Notes: a model not told the origin generated them from the sequence alone. Counted from the first letter of the stretch, positions 35,050-46,596 are shown. The stretch is 64,000 bases of DNA from Rana temporaria (GCF_905171775.1 NC_053492.1:184605278-184669277); one strand, 5' to 3'. Numbers and translations are program-made.

Positions 35050-36071
35050 CAGAGCCGGTGCTACCACTAGGCAAACTAGGCAGCTACTGGTGTTCCTACT
35101 CTCTTCTCTCAGCAGCAAGCAACCAAGTATTAGCATCAGCAGGCAGCCGCCGCTCCATTCGCACATAGTGTCAGAGGTGCAGCAGCGGCGGAGGACTGTG
35201 TCCCGACTCACAGATGAATGGAAGCAAGCAAACATTCATTGATGAGCTCTGGTAGGCTGCATTTGATGTTAGCTGGTGAGACTGCACTGATGGGCGCTGG
35301 TGAGGCTGCACTGATGGGCACGGGTGAGGCTGCACTGATGGGCGCTTCTGAGGCTGCACTGATGGGCGCTTCTGAGGCTGCACTGATGGGCACTGGTGAG
35401 GCTGCACTGATGGGCACTGGTGAGGCTGCACTGATGGGCGCTGGTGAGGCTGCACTGATGGGCGCTGGTGAGGCTGCACTGATGGGCGCTGGTGAGGCTG
35501 CACTGATGGGCGCTGGTGAGGCTGCATTGATGGGCGCTGGTGAGACTGCATTGATGGGCGCTGGTGAGGCTGCATTGATGGGCGCTGGTGAGACTGCATT
35601 GATGGGCGCTGGTGAGGCTGCACTGATGGGCGCTGGTGAGGCTGCACTGATGGGCGCTGGTGAGGCTGCACTGATGGGCGCTGGTGAGGCTGCACTGATG
35701 GGCGCTGGTGAGGCTGCATTCATGGGCGCTGGTGAGGCTGCACTGATGGGCGCTAGTGAGGCTGCACTGATGGGCGCTGGTGAGGCTGCACTGATGGGCG
35801 CTGGTGAGGCTGCATTGCTGGGCACTGGTGAGGCTGCATTGCTGGACGCTGGTTAGGCTGCATTAATGGGCGCTGGTGAGGCTGCATTAATGGGCGCTGG
35901 TAGGCTGCATTGATGGGCACTGTTGAGGCTGCATTGATGGGCGCTGGTAGGCTGCATTTGATGAGCACTTCATTAAAAAGGTCGGGTGGGGCAGGAGTGG
36001 AGCCAGGGGGGGGGGGGGGTTGGCAAAATGAGGTCTCACCTAGGGTGTCAAAAATCCTTGCACCAGCCCTG
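35050..36071. mobile_element. hAT element with internal 24-bp minisatellite
   Basis: Left end CAGAGCCGGTGCTACCACTA and right end TTGCACCAGCCCTG are hAT-type termini. Exact 8-bp duplication GTCACCGA lies at 35042-35049 and 36072-36079. Inside, about 28 units of CTGATGGGCGCTGGTGAGGCTGCA occupy 35269-35956. A poly-G run lies at 36006-36020. No transposase frame. Confidence 0.9.
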
Positions 36072-36079
36072 GTCACCGA

Positions 36080-36646
36080 TCAGCTGTGGACAGGAAGCCT
36101 GTACAAATCAATGACAGGTTGGCACTGTCCATGTGTAATCTCTGCGTACTGCGCTTAGGGACAAATGTGCGCCTGTAGATGTGAATTGTTTGCGTACAAG
36201 GGTGCGCACCCATCCCTAACCATGGATGATCACGCCATGTGCAATTCCATATGATTCCATATGATTTGTACAGGTGGCCGATGGGGAACACCTGGTCGTA
36301 CCCGCTTTAGAATTATAGCAGATGGTTGTAATGGGCTGTGTGAATGAGCCCCAATCACTGAGATGACACCTGGAGCTGGATGTTGCCCATAGAGAAGCAG
36401 AGTATTCATTAATCAGCATAGCTGTATGCAGGACTGGTCGCTTCACTGATCTCTGTGAATGATTCCCTTTCATCTCATTACTATTATTAATGAATGAATG
36501 ATCAGAGCCCGCCACGTGTCCAGCTGTGCAGCAGATCGTGCCATGTATGGGCACTCACACCCACCCCGATCTGTCTATACAATGCCCATTCCTAGGAAGG
36601 ATGAGGGTCCACACATTACATACATAGGAGAGAACACAAAGCTCAC
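36080..36646. other. Intronic/upstream sequence before the divergent promoter
   Basis: 36080-36130 continues the segment TCAGCTGTGGACAGGAAGCC, which also occurs at 34852. The hAT at 35050 therefore landed in one copy of a duplicated repeat. 36300-36646 looks mostly unique. It would be BDH1 intron 1 if the donor at 36647 is real. Confidence 0.4.
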
Positions 36647-36740
36647 CGTCCCCCGGCTTCGCTCTCAGCTGCCCTTGACTTTAGTTGAGTTGAGGAATGG
36701 GATGACAGTTTTGGAGGGAGGCGTGACTTTCTCCCTCGGA
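36647..36740 (-). other. BDH1: Candidate BDH1 5' UTR exon 1
   Basis: On the minus strand GGGGGACG|GTGAGC makes a strong splice donor ending an exon at 36647. The upstream sequence has no ATG on this strand, as expected for an untranslated first exon. There is a TATA-like GTATATCAC at about 36750-36742. The start site and upper boundary are guesses. The link to BDH1 is inferred from strand and position, because all BDH1 coding exons lie downstream. Confidence 0.35.
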
Positions 36741-36823
36741 AGTGATATACAGTGTTCCCGGCTCCTCCCCTCTCCTCTCTGTAACAGGCTGGCCGCTGGT
36801 GTATGTCTGGGAGGATAGGAAGG
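36648..36823. promoter_or_regulatory. Candidate bidirectional promoter between BDH1 and the BDH1-like gene
   Basis: The 176 bases between the minus-strand donor and the plus-strand ATG contain CGGAAGTG (36737-36744), an ETS/GABP core common in divergent promoters. A TATA-like GATATACA (36744-36751) and C-rich CTCCTCCCCTCTCC (36762-36776) are also present. No dispersed repeat was recognised here, in contrast to both flanks. Function is inferred. Confidence 0.4.
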
Positions 36824-37036
36824 ATGGCGCTCCCTATAGCCAGTCGCAGTACGGTGTTGGTGCTGCTCTCCATCGGGCTGACCCTGACTTTGGGCTTCGG
36901 ACTCCCCGAGATATTCAAGCTGCTCTTCAGGGTTCTGGGCTTTCCTGCAGACCATGCCTCACATGCCATTGTCGTGCTGTACTTTGTGTTTGTACTGTGT
37001 GTGGCCATGCCATCCATACCCAGGGGCACACTTCCA
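36824..37036 (+). CDS. BDH1-like membrane-anchored SDR, first coding exon
   Basis: Encodes 71 residues starting MALPIASRSTVLVLLSIG and ending MPSIPRGTLP, with donor CCA|GTGAGT in phase 0. Two hydrophobic segments (about residues 10-26 and 46-62) predict a membrane anchor. This arrangement is seen in ER-bound relatives HSD17B2 and HSD11B2 and is unlike the cleaved leader of BDH1. I chose the ATG at 36824 because it has A at -3 and G at +4. An upstream in-frame ATG at 36803 has a weak context and would add seven residues. Spliced to 46486, the junction reads RGTLP-VEGKAVLITG, comparable to the LPV..AVL(I/V)TG junction of the SDR9C family. The exon alone has no catalytic residue. Confidence 0.75.
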
Positions 37037-37276
37037 GTGAGTACTACTCCTTTACTAGGCACATCCCTATGCTTTCATTGTCCTCTCTTCATTTCCAAAT
37101 GTTGGATCTCCAGTGCACAGCTAGTCAGGTACTACAGATGATAGGGATTGATGCCAGCTGTGTTGGCATAGAATATTCATGGAAATTAAGTTCTGTTACT
37201 GCTCATTGGTGGACCTGAGAGGGGGTTGGTGAAAACTAAAAGTGGTTCCTTAAAGGTGCCATTAACCCTAGAACTT

Positions 37277-40200
37277 CGCCTTTCTCAACCTTTTTACCCC
37301 GGGTGTAAAGAATGCCTCTTACATTGTTTGGTGGGAAAAATGCCCCCCTTACATTGGTCGGTGAGAAGGATGTTCCCCCTTACATTGGTGGTCGGTAGGA
37401 AGGATGTCCCCCTTACATTGGTGGAAGGATGACCTCCTTACATTGGTGGAAGGATGTCCCCCTTACATTGGTGGAAGGATGTCCCCCTTACATTGGTGGA
37501 AGGATGACCTCCTTACATTGGTGGTCGGTGGGAAGGATGTCCCCCCTTACATTGGTGGTCGGTGGAAGGATGTCCCCCCTTACATTGGTGGAAGGATGAC
37601 CTCCTTACATTGGTGGTCGGTGGAAGGATGACCTCCTTACATTGGTGGTCGCTGGAAGGATGACCTCCTTACATTGGTGGTCGGTGGAAGGATGACCTCC
37701 TTACATTGGTGGTCGGTGGGAAGGATGACCTCCTTACATTGGTGGTCGGTGGGAAGGATGACCTCCTTACATTGGTGGTCGGTGGGAAGGATGACCTCCT
37801 TACATTGGTGGTCGGTGGGAAGGATGACCTCCTTACATTGGTGGTCGGTGGGAAGGATGACCTCCTTACATTGGTGGTCGGTGGGAAGGATGACCTCCTT
37901 ACATTGGTGGTCGGTGGGAAGGATGACCTCCTTACATTGGTGGTCGGTGGGAAGGATGACCTCCTTACATTGGTGGTCGGTGGGAAGGATGACCTCCTTA
38001 CATTGGTGGTCGGTGGGAAGGATGACCTCCTTACATTGGTGGTCGGTGGGAAGGATGACCTCCTTACATTGGTGGTCGGTGGGAAGGATGACCTCCTTAC
38101 ATTGGTGGTCGGTGGGAAGGATGACCTCCTTACATTGGTGGTCGGTGGGAAGGATGACCTCCTTACATTGGTGGTCGGTGGGAAGGATGACCTCCTTACA
38201 TTGGTGGTCGGTGGGAAGGATGACCTCCTTACATTGGTGGTCGGTGGGAAGGATGACCTCCTTACATTGGTGGTCGGTGGGAAGGATGACCTCCTTACAT
38301 TGGTGGTCGGTGGGAAGGATGACCTCCTTACATTGGTGGTCGGTGGGAAGGATGACCTCCTTACATTGGTGGTCGGTGGGAAGGATGACCTCCTTACATT
38401 GGTGGTCGGTGGGAAGGATGACCTCCTTACATTGGTGGTCGGTGGGAAGGATGACCTCCTTACATTGGTGGTCGGTGGGAAGGATGACCTCCTTACATTG
38501 GTGGTCGGTGGGAAGGATGACCTCCTTACATTGGTGGTCGGTGGGAAGGATGACCTCCTTACATTGGTGGTCGGTGGGAAGGATGACCTCCTTAAATTGG
38601 TGGTCGGTGGGAAGGATGACCTCCTTACATTGGTGGTCGGTGGGAAGGATGACCTCCTTACATTGGTGGTCGGTGGGAAGGATGACCTCCTTACATTGGT
38701 GGTCGGTGGGAAGGATGACCTCCTTACATTGGTGGCCGGTGGGAAGGATGACCTCCTTACATTGGTGGTCGGTGGGAAGGATGACCTCCTTACATTGGTG
38801 GTCGGTGGGAAGGATGACCTCCTTACATTGGTGGTCGGTGGGAAGGATGTGCCCTTACATTGGTGGTCGTGGAAGGATGACCTCCTTACATTGGTGGTCG
38901 GTGGAAGGATGTCCCCCCTTACATTGGTGGTCGGTGGAAGGATGACCTCCTTACATTGGTGGTCGGTGGGAAGGATGACCTCCTTACATTGGTGGTCGGT
39001 GGAAGGATGACCTCCTTACATTGGTGGTCGGTGGGAAGGATGACCTCCTTACATTGGTGGTCGGTGGAAGGATGACCTCCTTACATTGGTGGTCGGTGGA
39101 AGGATGACCTCCTTACATTGGTGGTCGGTGGAAGGATGACCTCCTTACATTGGTGGTCGGTGGGAAGGATGACCTCCTTACATTGGTGGTCGGTGGAAGG
39201 ATGACCTCCTTACATTGGTGGTCGGTGGAAGGATGACCTCCTTACATTGGTGGTCGGTGGGAAGGATGACCTCCTTACATTGGTGGTCGGTGGGAAGGAT
39301 GACCTCCTTACATTGGTGGTCGGTGGAAGGATGACCTCCTTACATTGGTGGTCGGTGGAAGGATGACCTCCTTACATTGGTGGTCGGTGGAAGGATGACC
39401 TCCTTACATTGGTGGTCGGTGGAAGGATGACCTCCTTACATTGGTGGTCGGTGGGAAGGATGACCTCCTTACATTGGTGGTCGGTGGGAAGGATGTCCCC
39501 CTTACATTGGTGGTCGGTGGGAAGGATGTCCCCCTTACATTGGTGGTCGGTGGGAAGGATGTCCCCCTTACATTGGTGGTCGGTGGGAAGGATGTCCCCC
39601 TTACATTGGTGGTCGGTGGGAAGGATGTCCCCCTTACATTGGTGGTCGGTGGAAGGATGTCCCCCCTTACATTGGTGGTCGGTGGAAGGATGACCTCCTT
39701 ACATTGGTCGGTGAGAAGGATGTTCCCCCTTACATTGGTGGTCGGTAGGAAGGATGTCCCCCTTACATTGGTGGAAGGATGACCTCCTTACATTGGTGGA
39801 AGGATGAACTCCTTACATTGGTGGAAGGATGTCCCCCTTACATTGGTGGAAGGATGACCTCCTTACATTGGTGGTCGGTGGGAAGGATGTCCCCCCTTAC
39901 ATTGGTGGTCGGTGGAAGGATGTCCCCCTTACATTGGTGGAAGGATGACCTCCTTACATTGGTGGTCGGTGGGAAGGATGACCTCCTTACATTGGTGGTC
40001 GGTGGGAAGGATGTGCCCTTACATTGGTGGTCGTGGAAGGATGACCTCCTTACATTGGTGGTCGGTGGAAGGATGTCCCCCCTTACATTGGTGGAAGGAT
40101 GACCTCCTTACATTGGTGGTCGGTGGAAGGATGACCTCCTTACATTGGTGGTCGGTGGAAGGATGACCTCCTTACATTGGTGGTCGGTGGGAAGGATGAC

Positions 40201-42325
40201 CTCCTTACATTGGTGGTCGGTGGGAAGGATGACCTCCTTACATTGGTGGTCGGTGGGAAGGATGACCTCCTTACATTGGTGGTCGGTGGGAAGGATGACC
40301 TCCTTACATTGGTGGTCGGTGGGAAGGATGACCTCCTTACATTGGTGGTCGGTGGGAAGGATGACCTCCTTACATTGGTGGTCGGTGGGAAGGATGACCT
40401 CCTTACATTGGTGGTCGGTGGGAAGGATGTGCCCTTACATTGGTGGTCGTGGAAGGATGACCTCCTTACATTGGTGGTCGGTGGAAGGATGTCCCCCCTT
40501 ACATTGGTGGAAGGATGACCTCCTTACATTGGTGGTCGGTGGAAGGATGACCTCCTTACATTGGTGGTCGGTGGAAGGATGACCTCCTTACATTGGTGGT
40601 CGGTGGAAGGATGACCTCCTTACATTGGTGGTCGGTGGAAGGATGACCTCCTTACATTGGTGGTCGGTGGAAGGATGACCTCCTTACATTGGTGGTCGGT
40701 GGGAAGGATGACCTCCTTACATTGGTGGTCGGTGGGAAGGATGACCTCCTTACATTGGTGGTCGGTGGGAAGGATGACCTCCTTACATTGGTGGTCGGTG
40801 GAAGGATGACCTCCTTACATTGGTGGTCGGTGGAAGGATGACCTCCTTACATTGGTGGTCGGTGGAAGGATGACCTCCTTACATTGGTGGTCGGTGGGAA
40901 GGATGTGCCCTTACATTGGTGGTCGGTGGGAAGGATGTGCCCTTACATTGGTGGTCGGTGGGAAGGATGTGCCCTTACATTGGTGGTCGTGGAAGGATGA
41001 CCTCCTTACATTGGTGGTCGGTGGGAAGGATGTGCCCTTACATTGGTGGTCAGTGGAAGGATGTGTCCCTTACATTGGTGGTCGGTGGGAAGAATGTGCC
41101 CCTTGCATTAGTGGTTTGTCGGAACCGTGTGACCCTTACATTGTTTGGTGGGAAGGGTGGCTCTCCTACACCAACTAGTGGTTAGTGGGAAGAATGCCCC
41201 TCTTACATTGGTGACTGATGGGAAGAATGCTCCCCCTTACATTGGTGACTGGTGGGAAGAATGCCCCTCTTACATTGGTGACTGATGGGAAGGATGCCCC
41301 TCTTACATTGGTGACTGATGGGAAGGATGCCCCTCTTACATTGGTGACTGATGGGAAGGATGCCCGCCTTACATTGGTGGCAGAATGGGAAGGATGCCCC
41401 TCTTACATTGGTGACTGGTGGGAAGGATGCCCCTCTTACATTGGTGACTGGTGGGAAGGATGCCCCTCTTACATTGGTGACTGGTGGGAAGGATGCCCGC
41501 CTTACAATGGTGGCAGAATGGGAAGGATGCCCCTCTTACATTGGTGACTGGTGGGAAGGATGCCCCTCTTACATTGGTGACTGGTGGGAAGGATGCCCCT
41601 CTTACATTGGTGACTGGTGGGAAGGATGCCCCTCTTACATTGGTGACTGGTGGGAAGGATGCCCCTCTTACATTGGTGACTGCTGGGAAGGATGCCCGCC
41701 TTACATTGGTGACTGATGGGAAGGATGCCCCTCTTACATTGGTGACTGATGGGAAGGATGCCCGCCTTACATTGGTGACTGATGGGAAGGATGCCCCTCT
41801 TACATTGGTGACTGGTGGGAAGGATGCCCCTCTTACATTGGTGACTGGTGGGAAGGATGCCCCTCTTACATTGGTGACTGGTGGGAAGGATGCCCCTCTT
41901 ACATTGGTGACTGGTGGGAAGGATGCCCCTCTTACATTGGTGACTGATGGGAAGAATGCCCGCCTTACATTGGTGACTGATGGGAAGGATGCCCGCCTTA
42001 CATTGGTGGCAGAATGGGAAGGATACCCCTCTTACACTGGTGACTGGTGGGAAGGATGCCCCCCTTACATTGGTGACTGGTGGGAAGGATGCCCCCCCCC
42101 CCTACATTAGTGGGAACAGTGGTTCCTATAGTGCTGGAAGAATGTCCCTTATGTTTGTGGGAAAAACCTTGCCCTTACGTTGGTGGTCTGCTAACCTTAC
42201 AGACCGCTAAAGGGATCATTGGTCTCCAGCAGTTTTGGTTCTGTCAATTGGGGATGGACCTGGAAATATGCAGGCAATAGCACATACAACCCCTAGAAAG
42301 CCCCGGAGGAACCCTGGCTGGGATT
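37277..42325. mobile_element. Dispersed element enclosing a giant 33-bp minisatellite
   Basis: The left boundary reads TTTCTCAACCTTTTTACCCC and the right boundary CCCCGGAGGAACCCTGGCTG. The latter resembles CTCTGGAGGAACCCTGGTTG at 34958, the end of a dispersed repeat whose beginning is usually a TTCTCAACC motif. The array at 37319-42095 fills the space between. hAT origin is inferred from these two ends. No target duplication was confirmed. Confidence 0.5.
37319..42095. repeat. 33-bp minisatellite, two subfamilies
   Basis: At 37319-41110 units are ACATTGGTGGTCGGTGGGAA plus GGATGACCTCCTT (33 bp), mixed with 32-bp units lacking one G, shorter units lacking GTCGGTGG, and TGTCCCCC or TGTGCCC variants. 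At 41190-42095 the units switch to ACATTGGTGACTGGTGGGAA plus GGATGCCCCTCTT, about 27 copies. Roughly 140 units in total. Because 33 is divisible by three, several frames stay open for over 400 codons, but no protein is implied. Confidence 0.97.
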
Positions 42326-43000
42326 GGCTTATCTAACTCCTGATCCCTGGATACAAGCATGTGATAACTCTCAGAATCTGACACAATCTATGGAATTGTA
42401 GGTTCAGATAAAGGCGCAATGCCTTGTCCACAGCAGCATCCAGGTTCATGCAAATCTGCACTTTTTACGTGTGTACATGTAAACGCATACATGTGGAAAT
42501 GCGCAAAGTCATTCGTTGTTGAAAAAGGAATGGTACGCATCTAAATGGAAGTACTTTAGGTATACAGTATCTACTGCTCGCTTCTGTTAGGAAGAACCCA
42601 CGTCCCATTCGGAAACATACAGAAGACCATGTGAATGAGCCCTAAGTGCAGCATATCTGCAATTTTACACAGGGCATGTCATCATACTACATGTTGTCAC
42701 ACAAAAGTGTCATCTTGTGACACATCAATAAAGTTGAAAAGAAAAAAGTAAACCGTTTTTAACAACTCAGCACATCGCCCTACACAGCATAGATTAGTGC
42801 ATGTGCGAATTAGAGTGCAGGTTGGGAGCCGATCACATGACTGGACTGGAGCGCCCTTAGATTAGATAAGTATACACATCTTTCCATTACATGATGCTTA
42901 GTATAAGATAGGGCTTAGAATGGGGGTGGGAGCGGGTTTAGGCTTAGATAGTATGAACCCAGACTTTTCATTTAAAACTACTTTAAGACCCTTTTTGGAA
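42326..43000. other. Intron 1, MITE-like relic and unassigned sequence
   Basis: 42400-42650 carries CATCCAGGTTCATGCAAATC and TGTGAATGAGCCCTAAG, resembling the GTTCACAC MITE termini. The remainder is unassigned. Confidence 0.4.
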
Positions 43001-43055
43001 CGTTTTGCTTACAAGTTTAAATTGGTATTTTTTTGCTAGAAAATGATTTAGAACC

Positions 43056-43108
<53 letters not shown>

Positions 43109-43640
43109 TTTTGGGAGTTATAAACAATTTCTAGCAAAAAAATACTAATTTTAACAAATTTAAAATCCATTTTATATAAATATTTTTTTTTTCTTTGCAG
43201 ACACCCTAGAGAATAAAATGGCGATCGTTGCAATATTTTATGTCACATCGTATTTGTGCAGTGGTCCTACAAACAGTTTTTTGGAAAAAAATACACTTTT
43301 TTTTAAATAAAAAAAACACCAAAACAGTAAAGATAGCACAATTTGTTTGTATAATGTGAAATATGATGTTACGCCGATTGTCGTGCTTTAGAATTGCACA
43401 CACTCGTGGAATGGCGTCAACCTACGGTACTTCAAAATCTACATAGGCGATGCTTTAATTTTCTTTACAGGTTGTATGTTTTGAGTTACAGAGGAGACCC
43501 AGGGCTACAATTATTGCTCTCGCTCTACTGATTGTGGCGATACCTCACATGTGTGGTTTGAACACCGTTTACATGTGTGGGTTTGACTTACATATGCGTT
43601 TGTTTCTGTTTGCGAGCTCCGAGGGACAGAGCGCTTTAAA
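43001..43640. mobile_element. Dispersed repeat related to 54837-55366
   Basis: Shares, in inverse orientation, the segments TTTGGAACGTTTTG, TAAAGCACGACAATCGG, TGGAATGGCGTCAA and ACATAGGCGATGC type with 54900-55350. A (TA)n microsatellite lies at about 43059-43106. The termini are incomplete. Confidence 0.5.
43059..43106. repeat. (TA)n microsatellite
   Basis: About 24 TA units within the dispersed repeat at 43001-43640. Confidence 0.9.
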
Positions 43641-43852
43641 AAAATGTTTTTATTATTATTTATTTTGCTATTTAGTCTTTATTTTTACACTGTTCCTCCA
43701 AAAGATCACTCCCATTCCCATTACAAGGAATGGAAACATCCCTTGTAATAAAAATAAGCATGACAGGGGCTCTTTATTGCAAGATCTGGGGTCAAAAAGG
43801 TCATCCATTTACACTTAAAAAAAAAAAAAGTAATTTTGCGTTTGAGCCCTGG

Positions 43853-44072
43853 TTCACACTGGGTACGATTTGGAACGATTTGAGATGCGATTTGTCAAAT
43901 CGCATCTCAAATCGGCGGCAATTGTCGGCAATGGCACTGTCCTAATCAGTGCGACGCCGCATCTGCGATTTCAAAAAGTAGTTCCTGTACTACTTTTTGC
44001 GATTTCGGGCAGCGATTTACATTAAACCATTTTACCGCGATTTTGAATTCGCAGCAGTCTGAACCTAGGCTA
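43853..44072. mobile_element. GTTCACAC MITE, diverged copy
   Basis: Starts GCCCTGGTTCACACTGGG and ends CAGTCTGAACCTAGGCTA, an inverted pair like 56385-56611. The interior contains the perfect palindrome ATTTGAGATGCGATTTGTCAA facing TTGACAAATCGCATCTC. No TAA duplication is evident. Confidence 0.65.
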
Positions 44073-44321
44073 GAGATGAAAAAAAATCATCCCTTTAACT
44101 GTGAAAGTGATTCGGACTGCGGGGGCTTAGAGCCGAGTGAAGGCTAGCTTGCCCTTACTCGGCTTCCTGCCAGCCACAGAAAGGATTAGATCGGCTCCGG
44201 GCTAACTAACAGGTCCAGGAAGCCTGGAGACGACCGGGAATCCGCCGCCAGGACCACTTTTATTAGACGCAGAATCACCTGCAGTACAATAAAATACCAG
44301 GGTTATGGCAGCTAGCGGTAT

Positions 44322-44750
44322 TTAACGTGAAAGTAATGACGTAAATGTACTTATTTCTTCTGAGAAATCTTCACTTCCTGTTCTTCTGTCTGTAACTCCA
44401 CACCGTAATGCAAGGCTTTCTCCCTGGTTGTGTGGTGTCCCCCCCCCCCCCCACCTCTTTTGGACTACATGAGAGTCAGGACGCCCACTAACACACAGCT
44501 CCTTTATCTGCAACATAGAGACTCTCCTGTAGTCCAAGGGAGGGGGCGAGCACGACACTCCACACCAGGGAGAAAGGCTCGCATTACTGTGTGGAGTTAC
44601 AGACAGAAGAACAGGAAGTGAGGATTTCTCAGAAGAAGAAAGGACATTTAAAAGCAAAATGGAAGGATGAGGTAAGTGAAGGAGGACTGCACTAAGGTAA
44701 AGGAAGCTATTTAGGGAAACTTTTTTTTACCTTTACAACCCCTTTATTAA
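44322..44750. mobile_element. Hairpin element with about 110-bp arms
   Basis: Arms at 44355-44638 pair TTCTTCTGAGAAATCTTCAC with GTGAGGATTTCTCAGAAGAA and run inward through CTGTCTGTAACTCCACAC and CTCCCTGGTGTGGAG-like sequence to a poly-C/GGGGGCG centre. TTAA occurs near both ends (44322, 44747). The right end has the CCTTTACAACCCCTTTA terminus of the TTAA family. Confidence 0.7.
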
Positions 44751-44861
44751 CTCCAGGCAGAAAAATCATAATTATAGTATGCCAGCTATTTAAGGAACAT
44801 AGATGTCCTACATCTCTGTTTATAAATGTATCTTCCATGTGCACAGCATGTAACGGCTTTC

Positions 44862-45697
44862 TTAACCTCCCTGGCGGTATGATTCTGTTAGATTTTAGGT
44901 GCTGAAAGCGGTACCATTATTTGTATGGAAATTTGTTGTTTTATATGGTAGGCCTGTAATTCTTAGGAATAACTCGCTTAAATCTGACCAAACAAGAATC
45001 TAGTACACATCTGGGTATGATAAAGTTTGAAACACAAAATCATAAATTATAATATAATAAATAATTATAACAAATAATATAATTATAATAAAAATTATTC
45101 AATAATGTAATCAAATCAACACTGAAATTTGCTCAGTTGCAGAATTGTCGCTGTCATTACTTTTAGTGTTTGATGACGAATTTCCCCACAAATCGCTATC
45201 ACACAATTCTGAAAGTGATTCTAATTTATTATGGCTGTTTTCTAGCTGCTCTAAAACCACTTTTGACGTAAACTGACACTTTTTGGTTGCTATGGACAAT
45301 CTCCAGTTTCCAGGCTGAACAGTTTTTATTATATAAAAGTGCATGTAGGACACTGGGCAAACCACTAGGGACAACGGTGATGTGTAATTATTTGATACAG
45401 TAATGTAATCTGTAAGATTACAGTATACTGTATCTATACTGTGTTTTTCATTTTTGAATTTGGCTCCGAACTCCGCCCCCGTGCGTCGCGCCACTCCGGA
45501 ACGGAGCTCGGCACTCGGCAGTCACCAGTGTGAATCGAGCGAGATGACACAGCAGGGAGACATCGCAGATTCCAGGGACAAGGTAAGTGACTTCCCCTGT
45601 ATCCTGCAATGCGATCCCCAGTCTGGCTCGGGGTTACCGCTTTTGGTATGTAAAATTCAACCCGAGCCAGACTCGGGAATACCACCAGGGAGGTTAA
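44862..45697. mobile_element. piggyBac-like non-autonomous element, copy 2
   Basis: TTAA at 44862-44865 and 45694-45697 flank CCTCCCTGGCGGTATGATT and the inverse-like ATACCACCAGGGAGG. The element is the reverse-orientation counterpart of 8660-9500, sharing TGAAAGCGGTACCATTATTTG and TTGCAGAATTGTCGCTGTCATTAC. 828 bp, no transposase. Confidence 0.85.
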
Positions 45698-46485
45698 AAA
45701 GGTTGTAAACCTCCCTGCAGTATTTGTACCTATAGGTAGGCCTATAATAAGACTTACCTATAGGTACTGTAAATATCTCCTAAACGTGCGCCGCTTAGGA
45801 GATATTTAATGTATACTGCATGCGCACTGAAGGAATGGTCCGCCCATGCCGTTTCTTCAGGAGCGAGTCCTGAGATTGGTGGGTCTGGCCCGCATGCGTA
45901 GGAGTGACGTCACACGGCTCCAGCCAGTCACACAGCTGGAGTCCGCGGCCCTGGAAGGAAGACGGGTGAAGATGCATATGGCCTGCAACAGGGACGTTGC
46001 GGGGACTATGTAAATAGTGTGCATGATCTGGGCACAGGTTCACATGAATTTGAATCATGGGTACCAACTTTTTGTTGCTTTCACAAACCTCTAAAGTAGA
46101 AGAAATCTCCATTTGCATGAAAACCCTCAAATATGTATTGAGTGCCACTTACTGACTCTCTATTGTGCTTGAAAAGGGAGTTCACCTTGGAAACGATAAA
46201 TGAGCTTTAAACAGCAAAGTAATCCTTGTACCTGTCTAAATGCATCACTTCTCCTTTGCCCATATCTGCTTTCGTATGAATATCTTAAGGCTTCTCATTG
46301 ACTTAGCTAATCATACAGGGAAATTCTTCTTTAAAGGTGTCCTGATAGACTTCTTTATGGAGTAAAGAACAGCACTTCACCATTTTGCTTCTCAAGAACT
46401 GGTAGAAGAAGATATCATTTTGAATAGAACTGAGCTGAAATGTATGAGCTTCGGTTTATTTGCTCTCACTTTTTTTTTCATCTAG
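45698..46485. other. End of intron 1 before BDH1-like exon 2
   Basis: 45698-46010 is half of a repeat starting AAGGTTGTAAACCTCCC. 46020-46485 is mostly unique and ends in the polypyrimidine tract CTCTCACTTTTTTTTTC and acceptor ATCTAG. Confidence 0.45.
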
Positions 46486-46596
46486 GTGGAAGGAAAGGCA
46501 GTACTGATCACAGGCTGTGACAAAGGGTTTGGATTTGCCTTGGCAAAGCATCTGCACAAATTGGGATTTAAAGTTTTTGCAGGTTGTTTATTAAAG
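46486..46596 (+). CDS. BDH1-like SDR, second coding exon with NAD-binding loop
   Basis: Encodes 37 residues, VEGKAVLITGCDKGFGFALA to FAGCLLK. TGCDKGFG is the TGxxxGxG cofactor loop of classical SDRs. The acceptor is tctag at 46481-46485 and the donor AAG|GTGAGT starts at 46597, phase 0 on both sides. The exon matches the minus-strand BDH1 exon 14212-14319 in length (37 against 36 codons), phase and most residues (GFGF..AKHLH..GF.VFAGCL.K). It is closer to BDH1 than to HSD17B2 or HSD11B2. No downstream exon (for NNAG or YxxxK) was recognised before 64000, so the gene runs out of the window or later exons are hidden. The gene symbol is left open. Confidence 0.88.

Larger units (their letters stand above)
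37037..46485 (+). other. Intron 1 of the BDH1-like gene
   Basis: Bounded by GTGAGT at 37037 and tttttcatctag before 46486, both phase 0. More than half of its 9.4 kb is tandem repeat. It also holds a piggyBac-like element and MITEs. Confidence 0.65.

Noticed and set aside
35171..35856. Open frames on both strands with 8-residue repeats (about 180-210 codons)
   Set aside because: The 24-bp array inside a hAT element keeps frames open on both strands. No independent coding signal.
37674..39010. Open frames of 423 and 434 codons with 11-residue repeats
   Set aside because: Produced by 33-bp units (a multiple of three) in two frames at once. Interrupted wherever a 32-bp unit occurs. Lies in an intron.
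32720..42095. CRISPR-like regularly spaced 32-33 bp repeats
   Set aside because: Units are directly adjacent with no unique spacers, in a vertebrate intron context. These are minisatellites.
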